The position numbers and the translations under genes were made by a program. Below are positions 34,309 through 44,661 of a stretch of 64,000 nucleotides of DNA, piece after piece. The notes below the pieces were generated by a model. The model saw only the letters and a program-made list of their open reading frames with translations. It was not told the DNA's origin and made no database searches. The number at the start of each line of letters is the position of its first letter. Positions within the stretch are counted from its first letter, which is position 1. Origin of the DNA: Paenibacillus oralis (GTDB taxonomy: Bacteria > Bacillota > Bacilli > Paenibacillales > Paenibacillaceae); the NCBI RefSeq assembly GCF_003863965.1, contig NZ_RRCN01000001.1, positions 4,112,304 to 4,176,303 on the forward strand, read 5' to 3'.

Positions 34309-37300
34309 ATGGACAATTTCGTTCATCTGCACGTACATAGCGAATACAGCTTGCTTGACGGCGCGGCCAGGCTGGAAGAGCTCGTCGCCAAGGCGGCGGC
34401 TTCCGGTATGAAGGCGCTCGCGCTGACGGATCATGGAGTCATGTACGGCGCGGTTCCTTTTTATAAATTGTGCAAGGCTCACGGGATCAAGCCGATTATC
34501 GGCTGCGAGGTTTATTTTACGGCAGGCTCGCGCAAGGAGCGGGGGAGCCGTCAGGATCAGCCGATCCATCATCTGATTTTGCTGGCTAAAAACGAGACCG
34601 GGTACCGGAATTTGATGAAGCTGGTCTCGATCGGTCATCTGGAAGGCTTCCACTACAAGCCCCGGATCGATTGGGAGGCGCTGGAGCGGCATCGGGAAGG
34701 GCTGATCTGCTTAAGCGCCTGCCTGGGCGGAGAGGTGCCGCATCATTTGCTGCGCGGGTCTTACGAAGAAGCGAAAAAAGCGGCGCTGCGCTATAAGTCG
34801 GCGTTTGGGGGAGATTTTTATCTGGAGCTGCAGGATCACGGCCTTCCGGAGCAAAAAAAGGTAAACCCCCAGCTCGTTCAGCTGGCGCAAGAGACAGGGA
34901 TCGAACTGGTGGCCACCAACGATGTGCATTACTTGAACAGGGAGGACGCCGAGGTTCAGGATGTGCTCATTTGCATCGGCACCGGCAAAACGGTCGACGA
35001 CGAAAACCGGCTCAAGATGAACACGGACCAGCTCTACTTAAAAACCGGAGATGAGATGGCCGCATTGTTCCCGCATGTGCCGGAGGCGCTGGCCAATACG
35101 GTGAAGATAGCTGACCGCTGCGAGCTTGAGCTGGAATTCGGCCGCCATATTTTGCCGGCTTACCGCCCGATTCCGGAAGGGATGACCGCGGAGAGTTATT
35201 TGGCTGAGCTGTGCGAAAAAGGACTGGAGGAGCGCTACGGCCATCTGGACGTGTGGCGGGATAAGGCGGATCGGGAACGGCTTGAGCAGCGGCTGCGGTA
35301 TGAGCTGGAAGTGATCGGCAAGATGGGATTTTCCGATTATTTTCTTATCGTTTGGGATTTCATCGCCTTCGCTCACCAAAGCGGGATCGTCACCGGCCCG
35401 GGCCGGGGATCGTCGGCGGGCAGCCTGGTCGCTTACGTGCTGCATATTACCGACGTTGACCCGATTAAATATAACCTGCTGTTTGAACGGTTTTTGAATC
35501 CGGAGCGGGTGACGATGCCGGATATCGATATCGATTTCAGCGACGAGCGCCGCGACGAGGTGATTGCCTATGTGGCCGACAAGTACGGTGCGGAGCACGT
35601 GGCCCAGATCATTACGTTCGGAACGATGGCGGCCCGCGCCGCCGTTCGCGATGTAGGCCGGGCGCTGAACGTGCCGTTTGGCGAAGTCGACAAGGCGGCG
35701 AAGCTGATTCCGGCGCATCTGGGCATCACGATTGAGCGGGCCCTGAAAGAGAGCCCGGATTTAAAAGCGATGTACGAATCGGCGCCGCGAATTAAAAATT
35801 TGCTGGACATGGCGATGAAGGTGGAAGGCATGCCGCGGCACGCCTCCACGCACGCCGCCGGGGTCGTCATCTCGCGCGATCCGCTGACGGACGCGGTGCC
35901 GCTGCAATCCGGGAGCGAGGATACCGCTTTAACTCAATTTTCAATGGAAAACCTCGAATCGATCGGCCTGCTCAAAATGGACTTTTTGGGCCTGCGCACA
36001 TTGTCCATCATCGAGCGGTGCCTGCGCTGGATCGAAGAGCAGACGGGAAGCGTTCCCGATTTCCGGCATGTTCCCGATAATGATCCGGCTACTTATAACA
36101 TGCTCGGACGGGGCGAGACGACCGGGGTGTTCCAGATGGAATCCGCGGGGATGCGCCGGGTTTTGCGCGAATTGAAGCCGACGTTGTTCGAAGATATCGT
36201 TTCGGTGAACGCGCTTTACCGTCCCGGTCCGATGGAGTTCATTCCGAAATACATCGCCAGCAAGCACGGGCAGATCACGGTTGAGTTTCCGCATCCGGAT
36301 CTTGAGCCGATTCTGAAGGACACGTATGGGATCATCGTCTATCAGGAGCAAATCATGCAAATCGCCTCCAAAATGGCTGGATTTTCCTTGGGAGAAGCCG
36401 ATTTGCTGCGGCGCGCCGTCTCGAAGAAAAAGCGGGAAGTGCTCGACGAGCAGCGTGAGCATTTCGTCAGCGGCAGCTTGGCCCAGGGTTATACCGCCGA
36501 GGAGGCAAACGCCGTGTACGATATGATCGTTCGCTTTGCCGATTACGGCTTTGCGCGGGCGCATGCGGCCGCCTATGGCGTGCTGGCGTTCCAGACGGCG
36601 TATCTTAAGGCGCATTACCCCGTCCAGTTCATGGCCTCGATGCTGACCGCCGTTATGGGCAGCCACCGCAAGGTGGCGGAGTATATCGTCGAATGCCGGC
36701 GGATGGGCATCACCGTGCTGCCGCCGGACGTGAACGAAAGCGGCGTGCTGTTTACGCCGCAGGCTCGGGTTGGCGCCGGGGCTGCGGACGAGGGCTCCGC
36801 TGGAGGAACGGCGGGAGGCCCGGAAGCAGGGGAAGGCGCGTTTGCGGCCGAAACCGGCTTGACGGAACAGGCTAAGGCCGGTGAGTCCGGCGGGGAAGAC
36901 GGCGAGGCGACGGGCGATTCTGATGTTGCCTTGGGCGTGATCCGTTTCGGGCTCGCGGCGATCAAAAACGTTGGCACCCAGGCGATCGAAAGCATTATGC
37001 GCGAGCGGAAGGAGCGGCCGTTCGACAGCCTGCTCGATTTTTGCCGCCGCGTCGATTTGCGGACGTGCAACAAACGCGTCATTGAATCGTTGATCCAGGG
37101 CGGCGCGTTCGACTCCCTCCCGGGACACCGCGCTCAACTGTTGGCAATGCTGGACGAGACGGTGGAAGCCGCGCTCAAATGGCGCAAGGAGCGGGAGGAT
37201 TTGCAGATCCAGCTGTTCGATTTTGTGGAATCGCCAAACTGGGACATCGAGTATCCCGAAGTTCCGCCGTTTACGGCCGCGCAACAGCTGGAATTGGAGC

Positions 37301-38181
37301 GGGAGCTGCTCGGTTTGTACCTGTCCGGCCACCCGCTGGACGATTACGATGAGTTGCTTGAGCAGGGGGGCGTTGACCGGCTGATGGATTTGGCGGAAGC
37401 GGCGGATGAAAGCCGGACGGTTGTGGCCGGGATGGTCGTGTCGGTCAAAGCGATCACGACCAAGCAGGGCAAGGCGATGGCTTTCATGGAATTGGAGGAC
37501 CAGATCGAACGCTGTGAGGTCGTGCTGTTCCCCGAGGTGTGGCGGCGCTGCTCGGCGCATGTCAGCAAGGGGGCTTTGCTTGCGCTGCGCGCCACTGTCC
37601 AGCTGCAGGACGAAGGCTTCAAGCTGCTGGCCGACGAAGTGGCCCCGCTTGGCGCGCCGGCGCTGGCGCAGCTGCGCCGCGGGCTTACGCGCGGGCGCGG
37701 CGCCGGCCGAAGCGCCGCAGCGGGCAGCGGCGGCAGGGGCGCGAGCGCCGGCCGGAGCGGCGGCGCTGAGCAGCCGCCCGCGCTTGCAGCGGCGGCGCAG
37801 GACGCGCCTGCGGCTGCGGGCCAGCCCCGGCGCGAGCCCGCGCCGGCAGGGGCGCCGCAAGGCGCCGCTGCTGGGTGCCCCGGCGCGGGCGATGCCGCGG
37901 GCAGCGCCGCACCGCCCGCGCAGGGCGGCCGCCACGGGCGGGAGACGCGCGGACAGCAGCGCGTCTTCATCAAAATCACGGCCGCGTCGGAGAACGCGCG
38001 CCTGCTCGAGCAGTTGAAGACGCTGCTCGAGCAGCACCCCGGACCGGTTGGGACGGTGCTGTTCTACGAGAGCACCGGCAAGCTGTTGGCCTTGTCCGAA
38101 CGTTACAGCATCAAACCGTCCCCTGCGCTTTTCCGTGAAATGGAACAGATGCTCGGACCGGACACCGTAAAGGTGAGGTAA
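34309..38181 (+). CDS. dnaE: DNA polymerase III alpha subunit DnaE, with low-complexity inserts
   Basis: A 1290-residue replicative polymerase, about 175 longer than B. subtilis DnaE. The PHP domain starts FVHLHVHSEYSLLDG (residues 4-18). Polymerase signatures are TGPGRGSSAGSLVAYVL (about 362-378) and the catalytic PDIDIDFSDERR (about 404-415), followed by NALYRPGPMEFIP and a helix-hairpin-helix/OB region. Two stretches are extra: a Gly/Ala/Glu-rich block at about residues 820-876 (36766-36935), and an Ala/Gly/Pro/Arg-rich block at about 1121-1219 (37670-37965) of extreme GC content. They fall between domains, so activity is probably kept. The frame is open 450 bp upstream of ATG 34309, but there it only shadows ytrH; AAGGAAAGGAAGG marks the start. 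Confidence 0.95.
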   Translation: MDNFVHLHVHSEYSLLDGAARLEELVAKAAASGMKALALTDHGVMYGAVPFYKLCKAHGIKPIIGCEVYFTAGSRKERGSRQDQPIHHLILLAKNETGYRNLMKLVSIGHLEGFHYKPRIDWEALERHREGLICLSACLGGEVPHHLLRGSYEEAKKAALRYKSAFGGDFYLELQDHGLPEQKKVNPQLVQLAQETGIELVATNDVHYLNREDAEVQDVLICIGTGKTVDDENRLKMNTDQLYLKTGDEMAALFPHVPEALANTVKIADRCELELEFGRHILPAYRPIPEGMTAESYLAELCEKGLEERYGHLDVWRDKADRERLEQRLRYELEVIGKMGFSDYFLIVWDFIAFAHQSGIVTGPGRGSSAGSLVAYVLHITDVDPIKYNLLFERFLNPERVTMPDIDIDFSDERRDEVIAYVADKYGAEHVAQIITFGTMAARAAVRDVGRALNVPFGEVDKAAKLIPAHLGITIERALKESPDLKAMYESAPRIKNLLDMAMKVEGMPRHASTHAAGVVISRDPLTDAVPLQSGSEDTALTQFSMENLESIGLLKMDFLGLRTLSIIERCLRWIEEQTGSVPDFRHVPDNDPATYNMLGRGETTGVFQMESAGMRRVLRELKPTLFEDIVSVNALYRPGPMEFIPKYIASKHGQITVEFPHPDLEPILKDTYGIIVYQEQIMQIASKMAGFSLGEADLLRRAVSKKKREVLDEQREHFVSGSLAQGYTAEEANAVYDMIVRFADYGFARAHAAAYGVLAFQTAYLKAHYPVQFMASMLTAVMGSHRKVAEYIVECRRMGITVLPPDVNESGVLFTPQARVGAGAADEGSAGGTAGGPEAGEGAFAAETGLTEQAKAGESGGEDGEATGDSDVALGVIRFGLAAIKNVGTQAIESIMRERKERPFDSLLDFCRRVDLRTCNKRVIESLIQGGAFDSLPGHRAQLLAMLDETVEAALKWRKEREDLQIQLFDFVESPNWDIEYPEVPPFTAAQQLELERELLGLYLSGHPLDDYDELLEQGGVDRLMDLAEAADESRTVVAGMVVSVKAITTKQGKAMAFMELEDQIERCEVVLFPEVWRRCSAHVSKGALLALRATVQLQDEGFKLLADEVAPLGAPALAQLRRGLTRGRGAGRSAAAGSGGRGASAGRSGGAEQPPALAAAAQDAPAAAGQPRREPAPAGAPQGAAAGCPGAGDAAGSAAPPAQGGRHGRETRGQQRVFIKITAASENARLLEQLKTLLEQHPGPVGTVLFYESTGKLLALSERYSIKPSPALFREMEQMLGPDTVKVR

Positions 38182-39254
38182 TCGGACTATGCTCGTCCTT
38201 GTCCATTGGTCGGCTTCGCATTCATGTCCATTGGCCGGACTATCGCTTGCCTCCCTAGCAAAGCTTTCACGCGGGAAAGGTGTGCTTTTCGCGAAAAACT
38301 AGTAGACCGATCCGGAAATAACATGGTTTATCTCTAGGTGAGTACTATAAATCGCTGTTCCCCATCCGATCCTGGCAATAGTATCGCAAACGCTCAGCGA
38401 GCATGAACGGAATAGATGGCAAGAGTCAGACTGGCGGAACACCCAAAAAATAGCGGAACTTTAAGGTCTTATTTTCCGGAAATGAGCATGTTCAACACCA
38501 TTAGCGGAATTTTTTGGCCTTATTTCCCAACGGATGGTGCACAAAGTGGCTATTCCCCTGCGATACGTAGAAATAACGCCATAAATTTCCGCTATTTCAC
38601 TCAAAGTGGGGCTATCGCCGAAATAGCGCCATTTTTTTCTCTTATGTTTTCGCCTGAGCTTTTCAACTAGCTAACTTGAAAAGGATGTAAAAGCAGCCCT
38701 CCTTGCAAAATGGAAGCGACAAGCACCCATTGAAGGAGGGCTGCATTTTTGGTAAGCCCGCCCAGTGTACGTTAAAGAGTGCGGTTCAGACTTAAAAAGG
38801 CGTGGGACGCAGCAGCACAAGGTTTAATGGACACCAGTAACGCGGGCGGTCAGCAAGGTCTTCTAATTTTGCAGGCAACCCCAGTCTGGCCCAAAAAATA
38901 CAAAGCAGCCCACTCGTCCCACATTTCCAGTTCTAACGGATATTTCCAATCAGAATGAGGCGTCAGATCACGAAAGTCTGTCGCCCGGCTGTACTGGCTA
39001 CCCTAGCTCCTATAAGCCCCCCTATACCAGTGGATTTTCAGGCTTGGCTCCGTTTTTAACGAACATTTTTTACGCTTCAAGCATACACTTAGGAACACAA
39101 TACGCCATGAGCAAGGCCCCCCGGGTCTGAGTGGTATTTCGGAAAAGCGTGCTGCTCCCGGCGCGTCTCCTAGAGCGGGACGGTGTTGCCCTGCATGCCG
39201 GCGGACGGACGACCCAAGCAGAGCGCTTATTCCGGAATGTAAGGAGGTAATCAG
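38182..39254. other. Gene-poor 1.07-kb intergenic region after dnaE
   Basis: No credible gene is seen. Family C repeats (AATAGCG type) occupy about 38440-38640 in both orientations, for example AAAATAGCGGAACTTTAAGG and AAATTTCCGCTATTTC. One family D-like piece is at about 38820-38835. A terminator-like hairpin is at 38693-38749. The remainder has no structure I can name. Confidence 0.6.
38693..38749 (+). terminator. Long-loop terminator-like hairpin
   Basis: GCAGCCCTCCTT (38693-38704) pairs perfectly with AAGGAGGGCTGC (38733-38744) around a 28-base loop, followed by ATTTTT. It is about 510 bp past dnaE, so it may end the dnaE transcript or an unseen small RNA. Confidence 0.6.
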
Positions 39255-39743
39255 ATGTCCTATGAAATGGCTGAAGCCCAGTTGCTGCGAAGAGGTGTTA
39301 GGTTGGAGGAAATCGCGCAAATCGTCCATTCTTTGCAAATTGCCTATCACGACGATTTGACGCTGGAGCAGTGCTTGGATAGCGTAAAGGCGGTGCTGCA
39401 AAAAAGAGAGGTGCAGTACACTTTGTTTACGGGTATTGCCTTGGATGAGCTGGCGGAACAAGGGCTTCTTCCCGAGCCGCTGCAATCGATCATGGAAGCG
39501 GATGAGCCGCTGTACGGCGTTGACGAAACGATGGCGTTAGGCATTACGAGCGTTTTCGGCATGATCGGGCTGACAAGCTTTGGTTATTTGGACAAGGTTA
39601 AGCCCGAAATCATCGGCAAGTTGAACAACAAGGGCGCGAACATTCATGTGTTTATGGATGATCTCGTAGCCGGCTTGGCCGCGGCCGCTTCGGCCAGAAT
39701 CGCCCATAACCACAAAAATGCCGCCACTTATTCCCAAAAATAA
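39255..39743 (+). CDS. YutG/PgpA-type phosphatidylglycerophosphatase-like protein
   Basis: A 162-residue protein similar to B. subtilis YutG, of the phosphatidylglycerophosphatase A family. It has LLRRGVRLEEIAQIVHSLQ (about residues 10-28), GVDETMALGITSVFGMIGLTSFGYLDKVKP (about 88-117) and the acidic FMDDLVAGLAAA (about 134-145) expected for the active region. The family removes phosphate from phosphatidylglycerophosphate in phospholipid synthesis, but the short YutG branch is uncharacterised. AAGGAGGTAATCAG precedes the ATG. Confidence 0.8.
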   Translation: MSYEMAEAQLLRRGVRLEEIAQIVHSLQIAYHDDLTLEQCLDSVKAVLQKREVQYTLFTGIALDELAEQGLLPEPLQSIMEADEPLYGVDETMALGITSVFGMIGLTSFGYLDKVKPEIIGKLNNKGANIHVFMDDLVAGLAAAASARIAHNHKNAATYSQK

Positions 39744-40004
39744 CAGTGCCTTGCCCCGAATTGAAGGAGCTGCTATTGCAGAAAAGGAATTGATACTGAA
39801 ATGTAAGGAAGCTGCTATTTTAGCATATAGAAATTGCAATTTTTTAAGACGGACAGCTTATGACATGCTTCGCGGCATAGGGGGGCCCGCGATTCCCTCT
39901 CCGGCGGGAACGGGCGTTTCGCAGCTTAGGAGGACAGCCCGAATTCCGACGGATTTCGCGCCTGCCGCTTCCATTTTGCGACCCTTCCCTTTGTTGCGGG
40001 GGAT

Positions 40005-40034
40005 TTGAAAATTATGTTATCATAACTCTATTAT
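40005..40034 (+). promoter_or_regulatory. Candidate sigma-A promoter of the DUF2007-accD-accA unit
   Basis: TTGAAA (40005-40010) and TATTAT (40029-40034) are 18 bases apart. The rest of the 330-bp gap 39744-40073 has no gene; near 39760-39835 a short GGAGCTGCTATT / GGAAGCTGCTATT direct repeat is visible. Confidence 0.5.
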
Positions 40035-40073
40035 ACGGGCTCAAAGATTAAAGTAGGGGGCTTTGAAAAGGAC

Positions 40074-40262
40074 ATGTGGACTGTAATGTATATTGCGCCA
40101 ACCGCCAAGGTTGCGGATATGATCAAAACGAAACTCACCGAAGAAGGCTTCCTCGTCCAAACACGTCCTGTCAATTTATCCAAGCAGCAGTTCGAAATCC
40201 TGGTTCCTTCCGGGGAGCTGGAGGAAGTGCAAGAGGTTTTGAATACGATTTTGCATCCTTAG
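40074..40262 (+). CDS. Small DUF2007-like protein
   Basis: A 62-residue protein (MWTVMYIAPTAKVADMIKTK...). The pattern of a W-x-V-x-Y-I-A-P strand, an amphipathic helix, LTEEGFLVQTRP and a closing FEILVPSGELEEVQEVLN resembles DUF2007 (putative signal-transducing protein). The exact start (40074 or ATG 40086) is not settled by the ribosome site. It lies 94 bp upstream of accD on the same strand. Confidence 0.7.
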   Translation: MWTVMYIAPTAKVADMIKTKLTEEGFLVQTRPVNLSKQQFEILVPSGELEEVQEVLNTILHP

Positions 40263-40356
40263 GCGGGATTGTCCTAAAAAATGCGCAAGGCTATGGTGCG
40301 ATAGATCCATGACTGTATTACTGGCCATGAATATAAACGGCTGAAGAGGTGTAGTT

Positions 40357-41250
40357 GTGTTTAAAGACTTGTTTCAGAAAAAAAGAAAATACGCGACCAT
40401 TCCTTCAGAACGTCGAGGGAGCGAAGACGGATCGCAGTCGATGGACCGGCCTAAACGGGAAATTCCCGAAGGTCTGATGAATAAATGCGCCCGTTGCGGC
40501 AGTATTCAGTACAGCAAGGAATTGGAGAAGAATTTTAAAGTTTGCTCTTCCTGCGGCTATCATATGCGGCTTAACGCGCTGGAGCGCATCCGCTATACGA
40601 TGGACGAAGGAAGTTTTACGGAATTTGACGCAGACCTGATCTCCGTTGATCCGCTCGAATTTCCGGGGTATGCCGGCAAGCTGGAGCAGCAGGCGCTAAA
40701 ATCGGGGCTGCGCGAGGCCGTTGTGACCGGACAAGGCACCATCGGCGGTTTTCCGGCCGTTGTGGCGGTCATGAGCTTTGATTTTTTCACCGGCAGCATG
40801 GGTTCCGTGGTCGGCGAAAAAATTACGCGCGCCATTGAAGCAGCGGCGGAGAAACGGCTGCCGATGATTATTTTCTCGACGTCAGGCGGAGCCCGCATGC
40901 AGGAGAGCATCCTCAGTCTGATGCAGATGGCGAAAACGAGCGCCGCTTTGGCCCGCTTGAGCGAGCAGGGCGGTCTCTACATATCGGTCATTACGGATCC
41001 GACGACCGGAGGCGTATCGGCCAGCTTTGCCATGCTCGGAGATATCATTCTGGCCGAGCCGGGAGCGGTGTTTGGTTTTGCCGGGAGAATCGTAATCGAG
41101 CAGACGATCCGGCAAAAGCTGCCGGACGATTTTCAGACGGCCGAATTCAACCTGCAGCACGGGCAGCTCGATCTGGTGGTTCACCGCAAGGAAATGAAAG
41201 CCACGCTGTCCAAATTGCTGGATTTGCACGGTGTGAAGGGAGGAGCATAA
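40357..41250 (+). CDS. accD: Acetyl-CoA carboxylase carboxyltransferase beta subunit
   Basis: A 297-residue subunit. The N-terminal zinc ribbon has CARCG and CSSCG pairs (about residues 45-68). The crotonase-fold body has [16 protein letters not shown] (about 143-158), [26 protein letters not shown] and [25 protein letters not shown] with the oxyanion glycines. With AccA it moves the carboxyl group from carboxybiotin to acetyl-CoA to give malonyl-CoA. GTG 40357 follows AAGAGGTG. accA starts immediately after the stop codon. Confidence 0.96.
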   Translation: MFKDLFQKKRKYATIPSERRGSEDGSQSMDRPKREIPEGLMNKCARCGSIQYSKELEKNFKVCSSCGYHMRLNALERIRYTMDEGSFTEFDADLISVDPLEFPGYAGKLEQQALKSGLREAVVTGQGTIGGFPAVVAVMSFDFFTGSMGSVVGEKITRAIEAAAEKRLPMIIFSTSGGARMQESILSLMQMAKTSAALARLSEQGGLYISVITDPTTGGVSASFAMLGDIILAEPGAVFGFAGRIVIEQTIRQKLPDDFQTAEFNLQHGQLDLVVHRKEMKATLSKLLDLHGVKGGA

Positions 41251-42423
41251 ATGGCGGGCGAATTGCCTTTCGAGACGCCGCTTGTGAAGCTGCGCGAGAA
41301 AATTCAGGAATTGGAGCAGTTTGGTAAAGAAAAAGGCATCGATTTTGCCGAGGAGATTGCTCGTTTGGAAGAACGGTACCGGCAATTGGAAGAGGAGATA
41401 TACAGCCAAATTTCGCCCTCGCAAAAAATGCATCTGGCCCGGCATCACCAGCGTCCGACTTCCCTGGATATGATCGGCCTGATCTTTGAGGACTTCATTG
41501 AGCTTCACGGGGACCGGGTATTTGGGGACGACCTTGCCGTCGTTGGCGGATTGGCCAAGCTGAACGGCATCCCCGTGACGGTGCTCGGACAGCAGCGCGG
41601 CAAAGATACGAAGGACAACATCGCCCGCTTCTTCGGGAGCGCGCATCCGGAGGGCTTCCGCAAAGCGCTTCGGCTGATGCAGCAGGCGGACAAGTTCCGG
41701 CGGCCGATCGTTACGTTTATCGATACGAAAGGGGCTTATCCGGGCATTACGGCGGAGGAACGGGGACAATCCGAGGCGATCGCCCGCAACCTGCGGGAAA
41801 TGGCGATGCTTCGGGTGCCCGTTATTTGTGTGGTCCTCGGCGAAGGCGGAAGCGGTGGCGCGCTGGCGCTTGGCGTCGGCAACCGCGTGCTGATGCTGGA
41901 GAACGCCATATATTCCGTGATCTCGCCGAACGGTGCGGCTTCGATTCTGTGGAAGGACGCATCCAAGGCAGACCAGGCGGCGGAAGCGATGAAGATTACG
42001 GCCCAGGACCTGCTGGAAATGGAAGTGATCGAAGAGGTCATTCCGGAGCCGCGGGGCGGGGCGCACCGCGATTACGAAGTTACCGCAGGCGCCATTAAGG
42101 AAGCGATTGTCCGCCATTTGGAGGAATTGTCGATCATGCACGCGGACGAGCTGCTTGAGGACCGGTATCGGAAATTCCGGAAAATCGGCAAGTTTACGGT
42201 GGCTGAGAATACGGATGCGCGTGTATACGCGGGATCTCCCGCGGGTTCCGCCGTGCCGGTGGAGGACTTGGGCCAGGAACAAACGTCTCTGGATGTTTCG
42301 GGATATTCCGGCCGGGACGGCGAAGATGCCGGCGATGGGGAAGCCGATGCCGAGCAAGAAACTAGCGACAAGCCCGATGCCCCAAAGGCCGCCTCCTCGG
42401 AATTGGTGCATAAGCAGGAATAA
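41251..42423 (+). CDS. accA: Acetyl-CoA carboxylase carboxyltransferase alpha subunit
   Basis: A 390-residue alpha subunit directly abutting accD. Core motifs: [13 protein letters not shown] (about residues 64-76), [39 protein letters not shown] (about 156-181) and [23 protein letters not shown] (about 195-217). Family members are about 315-325 residues; here an acidic, Gly/Ala/Asp-rich tail of about 65 residues (after [11 protein letters not shown]) is added, with no predicted fold. The tail is intact in frame, so it is probably a natural extension. Confidence 0.95.
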   Translation: MAGELPFETPLVKLREKIQELEQFGKEKGIDFAEEIARLEERYRQLEEEIYSQISPSQKMHLARHHQRPTSLDMIGLIFEDFIELHGDRVFGDDLAVVGGLAKLNGIPVTVLGQQRGKDTKDNIARFFGSAHPEGFRKALRLMQQADKFRRPIVTFIDTKGAYPGITAEERGQSEAIARNLREMAMLRVPVICVVLGEGGSGGALALGVGNRVLMLENAIYSVISPNGAASILWKDASKADQAAEAMKITAQDLLEMEVIEEVIPEPRGGAHRDYEVTAGAIKEAIVRHLEELSIMHADELLEDRYRKFRKIGKFTVAENTDARVYAGSPAGSAVPVEDLGQEQTSLDVSGYSGRDGEDAGDGEADAEQETSDKPDAPKAASSELVHKQE

Positions 42424-42430
42424 ACTATCA

Positions 42431-42477
42431 AATAGCCGAAAAATCGGGGCTTTGGCCTCGGATTTTTCGGCTATTAT
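42431..42477 (+). terminator. Terminator of accDA
   Basis: AATAGCCGAAAAATC pairs perfectly with GATTTTTCGGCTATT around a GGGC/GCCT-type inner stem. The T residues are inside and after the stem. Confidence 0.8.
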
Positions 42478-42615
42478 AGATTGTTTTCGCAGTGTAAAAG
42501 AATAGAATGTTCGTGACAATATGATAAACTTCCTATACAAATCGACAAAATTGTAGTAAATTTAGTTGTTGGAAAAGACTATATAGAGAGAACTATTAAA
42601 ACGGAGGAAACCCAA

Positions 42616-44037
42616 ATGCGCAAAACAAAAATCGTATGTACTATCGGTCCTTCCAGTGAATCGTTAGAGAACATCAAGAAGTTGATCATGGCCGGAATGA
42701 ACGTCGCTCGCCTGAACTTCTCCCATGGAGATTTTGAAGAGCATGGCGGCCGGATCAAAACGATCCGCCAAGCGAGCGCGGAGCTGGGGAAATCAATCGC
42801 CATACTGTTGGACACCAAAGGTCCAGAAATCCGTACCGGCAAATTAAAGGAAGAACCGATCGAGCTCGTGCAAGACGAATTCATCACCCTTACTACGGAA
42901 GAAATTCTCGGGGACAAGAATCGCCTCTCGATTACGTACAAAGAGCTTCCGGGTGATGTGGAAGCAGGTTCGACCATTTTGATCGATGACGGTTTGATCG
43001 GACTGACGGTAGTTGACATCCAAGGTACGGAAATCAAGTGCCGGATCGTCAACGGCGGCACCATTAAGAGCAAGAAAGGTGTAAATGTTCCCGGCGTTAA
43101 CATTTCCCTGCCAGGCATCACCGAGAAAGATGCTAACGATATCAAGTTTGGGATCGAGCAAGGCATCGATTTTATTGCCGCTTCCTTCGTTCGTAAAGCG
43201 AGCGACGTGCTTGAAATCCGTCAATTGCTTGAGAAACATAACGCTGCGCACATCCAAATTATCTCCAAAATCGAAAACCAGCAAGGCGTCGACAACCTGG
43301 ACGAAATCCTGGAAGTGTCCGACGGTTTGATGGTAGCCCGCGGCGACCTTGGCGTGGAAATCCCTGCCGAAGACGTGCCGCTGGTACAAAAACGGATGAT
43401 CGAAAAATGCAACCGCGTCGGCAAACCGGTTATTACCGCCACGCAAATGCTGGACTCGATGCAGCGTAATCCAAGACCGACACGCGCCGAAGCGAGCGAC
43501 GTGGCGAACGCGATTTTCGACGGTACGGACGCAATCATGTTGTCCGGCGAAACGGCTGCCGGGAAATATCCGGTGGAATCGGTGCTGACGATGGCCCGTA
43601 TTGCGGAAAAAGCCGAATCCGGTCTCGAATACCGTGAAATTTTCATTAAGCAAAGCAATGCCCAGCAAACAACCGTGACGGAAGCGATCAGCCAGGCGGT
43701 AGCCAACTCCGCGCTGGAACTGAACGCCAAAGCGATCATCACTTCCACGGAAACGGGTTATACGGCGCGGATGGTGTCCAAATATCGTCCGAAAGCGCCG
43801 ATCATCGCGGTGACGACCGAAGACCAAACGCTGCGCCGCTTGGCTTTGAACTGGGGCGTTACGCCGGTGAAGGGCGCGGTTGCTTCGTCCACGGACGAAA
43901 TGTTCGACAAGGCGATGAAGGGCGGCCTGGATTCCGGAGTGGTGAAAGAAGGCGACCTTGTCGTCATTACCGCTGGGGTTCCGCTGGGGCGTTCCGGGTC
44001 CACCAATTTGATCAAGATTGGCCAAATCCGTAAGTAG
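42616..44037 (+). CDS. pyk: Pyruvate kinase
   Basis: A 473-residue pyruvate kinase (phosphoenolpyruvate + ADP to pyruvate + ATP). Motifs: [13 protein letters not shown] (residues 3-15), [11 protein letters not shown] (about 28-38), [28 protein letters not shown] (about 217-232), [12 protein letters not shown] and [27 protein letters not shown]. It lacks the extra C-terminal PEP-utilising-like domain present in B. subtilis Pyk (585 residues). ACGGAGGAAACCCAA precedes the ATG. In B. subtilis pfkA lies between accA and pyk; here it is absent. Confidence 0.97.
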   Translation: MRKTKIVCTIGPSSESLENIKKLIMAGMNVARLNFSHGDFEEHGGRIKTIRQASAELGKSIAILLDTKGPEIRTGKLKEEPIELVQDEFITLTTEEILGDKNRLSITYKELPGDVEAGSTILIDDGLIGLTVVDIQGTEIKCRIVNGGTIKSKKGVNVPGVNISLPGITEKDANDIKFGIEQGIDFIAASFVRKASDVLEIRQLLEKHNAAHIQIISKIENQQGVDNLDEILEVSDGLMVARGDLGVEIPAEDVPLVQKRMIEKCNRVGKPVITATQMLDSMQRNPRPTRAEASDVANAIFDGTDAIMLSGETAAGKYPVESVLTMARIAEKAESGLEYREIFIKQSNAQQTTVTEAISQAVANSALELNAKAIITSTETGYTARMVSKYRPKAPIIAVTTEDQTLRRLALNWGVTPVKGAVASSTDEMFDKAMKGGLDSGVVKEGDLVVITAGVPLGRSGSTNLIKIGQIRK

Positions 44038-44083
44038 CTCTGGTTTAAGATATAGCAACGATCGTGCGAACGATTTAAAAAAA

Positions 44084-44125
44084 GGCAATGGGGAACCCTG
44101 TAAACCGGGAACCATTGCTTTTTTT
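44084..44125 (+). terminator. Terminator of pyk
   Basis: GCAATGG(GG)AACCC pairs with GGGAACCATTGC, followed by seven T residues. Confidence 0.88.
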
Positions 44126-44153
44126 GCAGCAAAAGAAAGGAGCGAGGGATCAC

Positions 44154-44573
44154 GTGTATGTCAGCGAACTGGCTATAGAGCCGAAATATTTTGAATTCGA
44201 TATGATGGGGATCATTTATCACGCTCACTACCTCGGCTGGTTTGAGGCGGGACGTTCGAAGCTGTGCGAGGACCTCGGCTTCAAATATATTGATATGGAG
44301 CAGGCGGGATACATATCTCCCGTTCATGAAATGAAGGTGGAGTACAAAAAAGGCATCCGTTACGGCGACGAAGTGCTGCTGAGGACATGGATCATCGAAA
44401 ACGGCGGCGTGAAGACCGTTTACGGGTACCATGTGTTTAACGGGGAGGGTACGCTTTGCGTGGAAGGCTCGTCCTCTCACTATGTCGTACGGCGCGAGGA
44501 TTTTAAGCCGGTTCAGTTCAAAAAGGTATTTCCCGAATGGTTTGCGGCCTTTGAGAAAGCGAGCAAATCATGA
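44154..44573 (+). CDS. YbgC/FadM-type acyl-CoA thioesterase
   Basis: A 139-residue hotdog-fold thioesterase. The signature FEFDMMGIIYHAHYLGWFEAGR (about residues 12-33) is the 4-hydroxybenzoyl-CoA-thioesterase motif with the catalytic aspartate, although the usual D-x-x-G-x-V-x-N-x-x-Y has His/Ala variation (HAHYLGW). The start is GTG 44154, placed by GAAAGGAGCGAGG; the open frame further upstream overlaps the pyk terminator. Substrate unknown. Confidence 0.85.
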   Translation: MYVSELAIEPKYFEFDMMGIIYHAHYLGWFEAGRSKLCEDLGFKYIDMEQAGYISPVHEMKVEYKKGIRYGDEVLLRTWIIENGGVKTVYGYHVFNGEGTLCVEGSSSHYVVRREDFKPVQFKKVFPEWFAAFEKASKS

Positions 44574-44661
44574 TTTTTGATTCTCCTCCTTTGTAGCGGT
44601 AAAATATATATATACGATCAATATTTTATTATGCTGCAAGCTTAAAGGAGTTTCTATAAAT

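Noticed and set aside
35941-38037. Long minus-strand open frame (698 codons) opposite dnaE
   Set aside because: It is a high-GC shadow of the DnaE frame, has no ribosome site and no recognisable domain.
38750-39254. Search for tRNA or riboswitch in the long gap before the YutG-like gene
   Set aside because: No cloverleaf, T-box core or known riboswitch core could be recognised.
40882-42540. 552-codon minus-strand frame opposite accD/accA
   Set aside because: Shadow of two certain genes; composition is that of an antisense frame.
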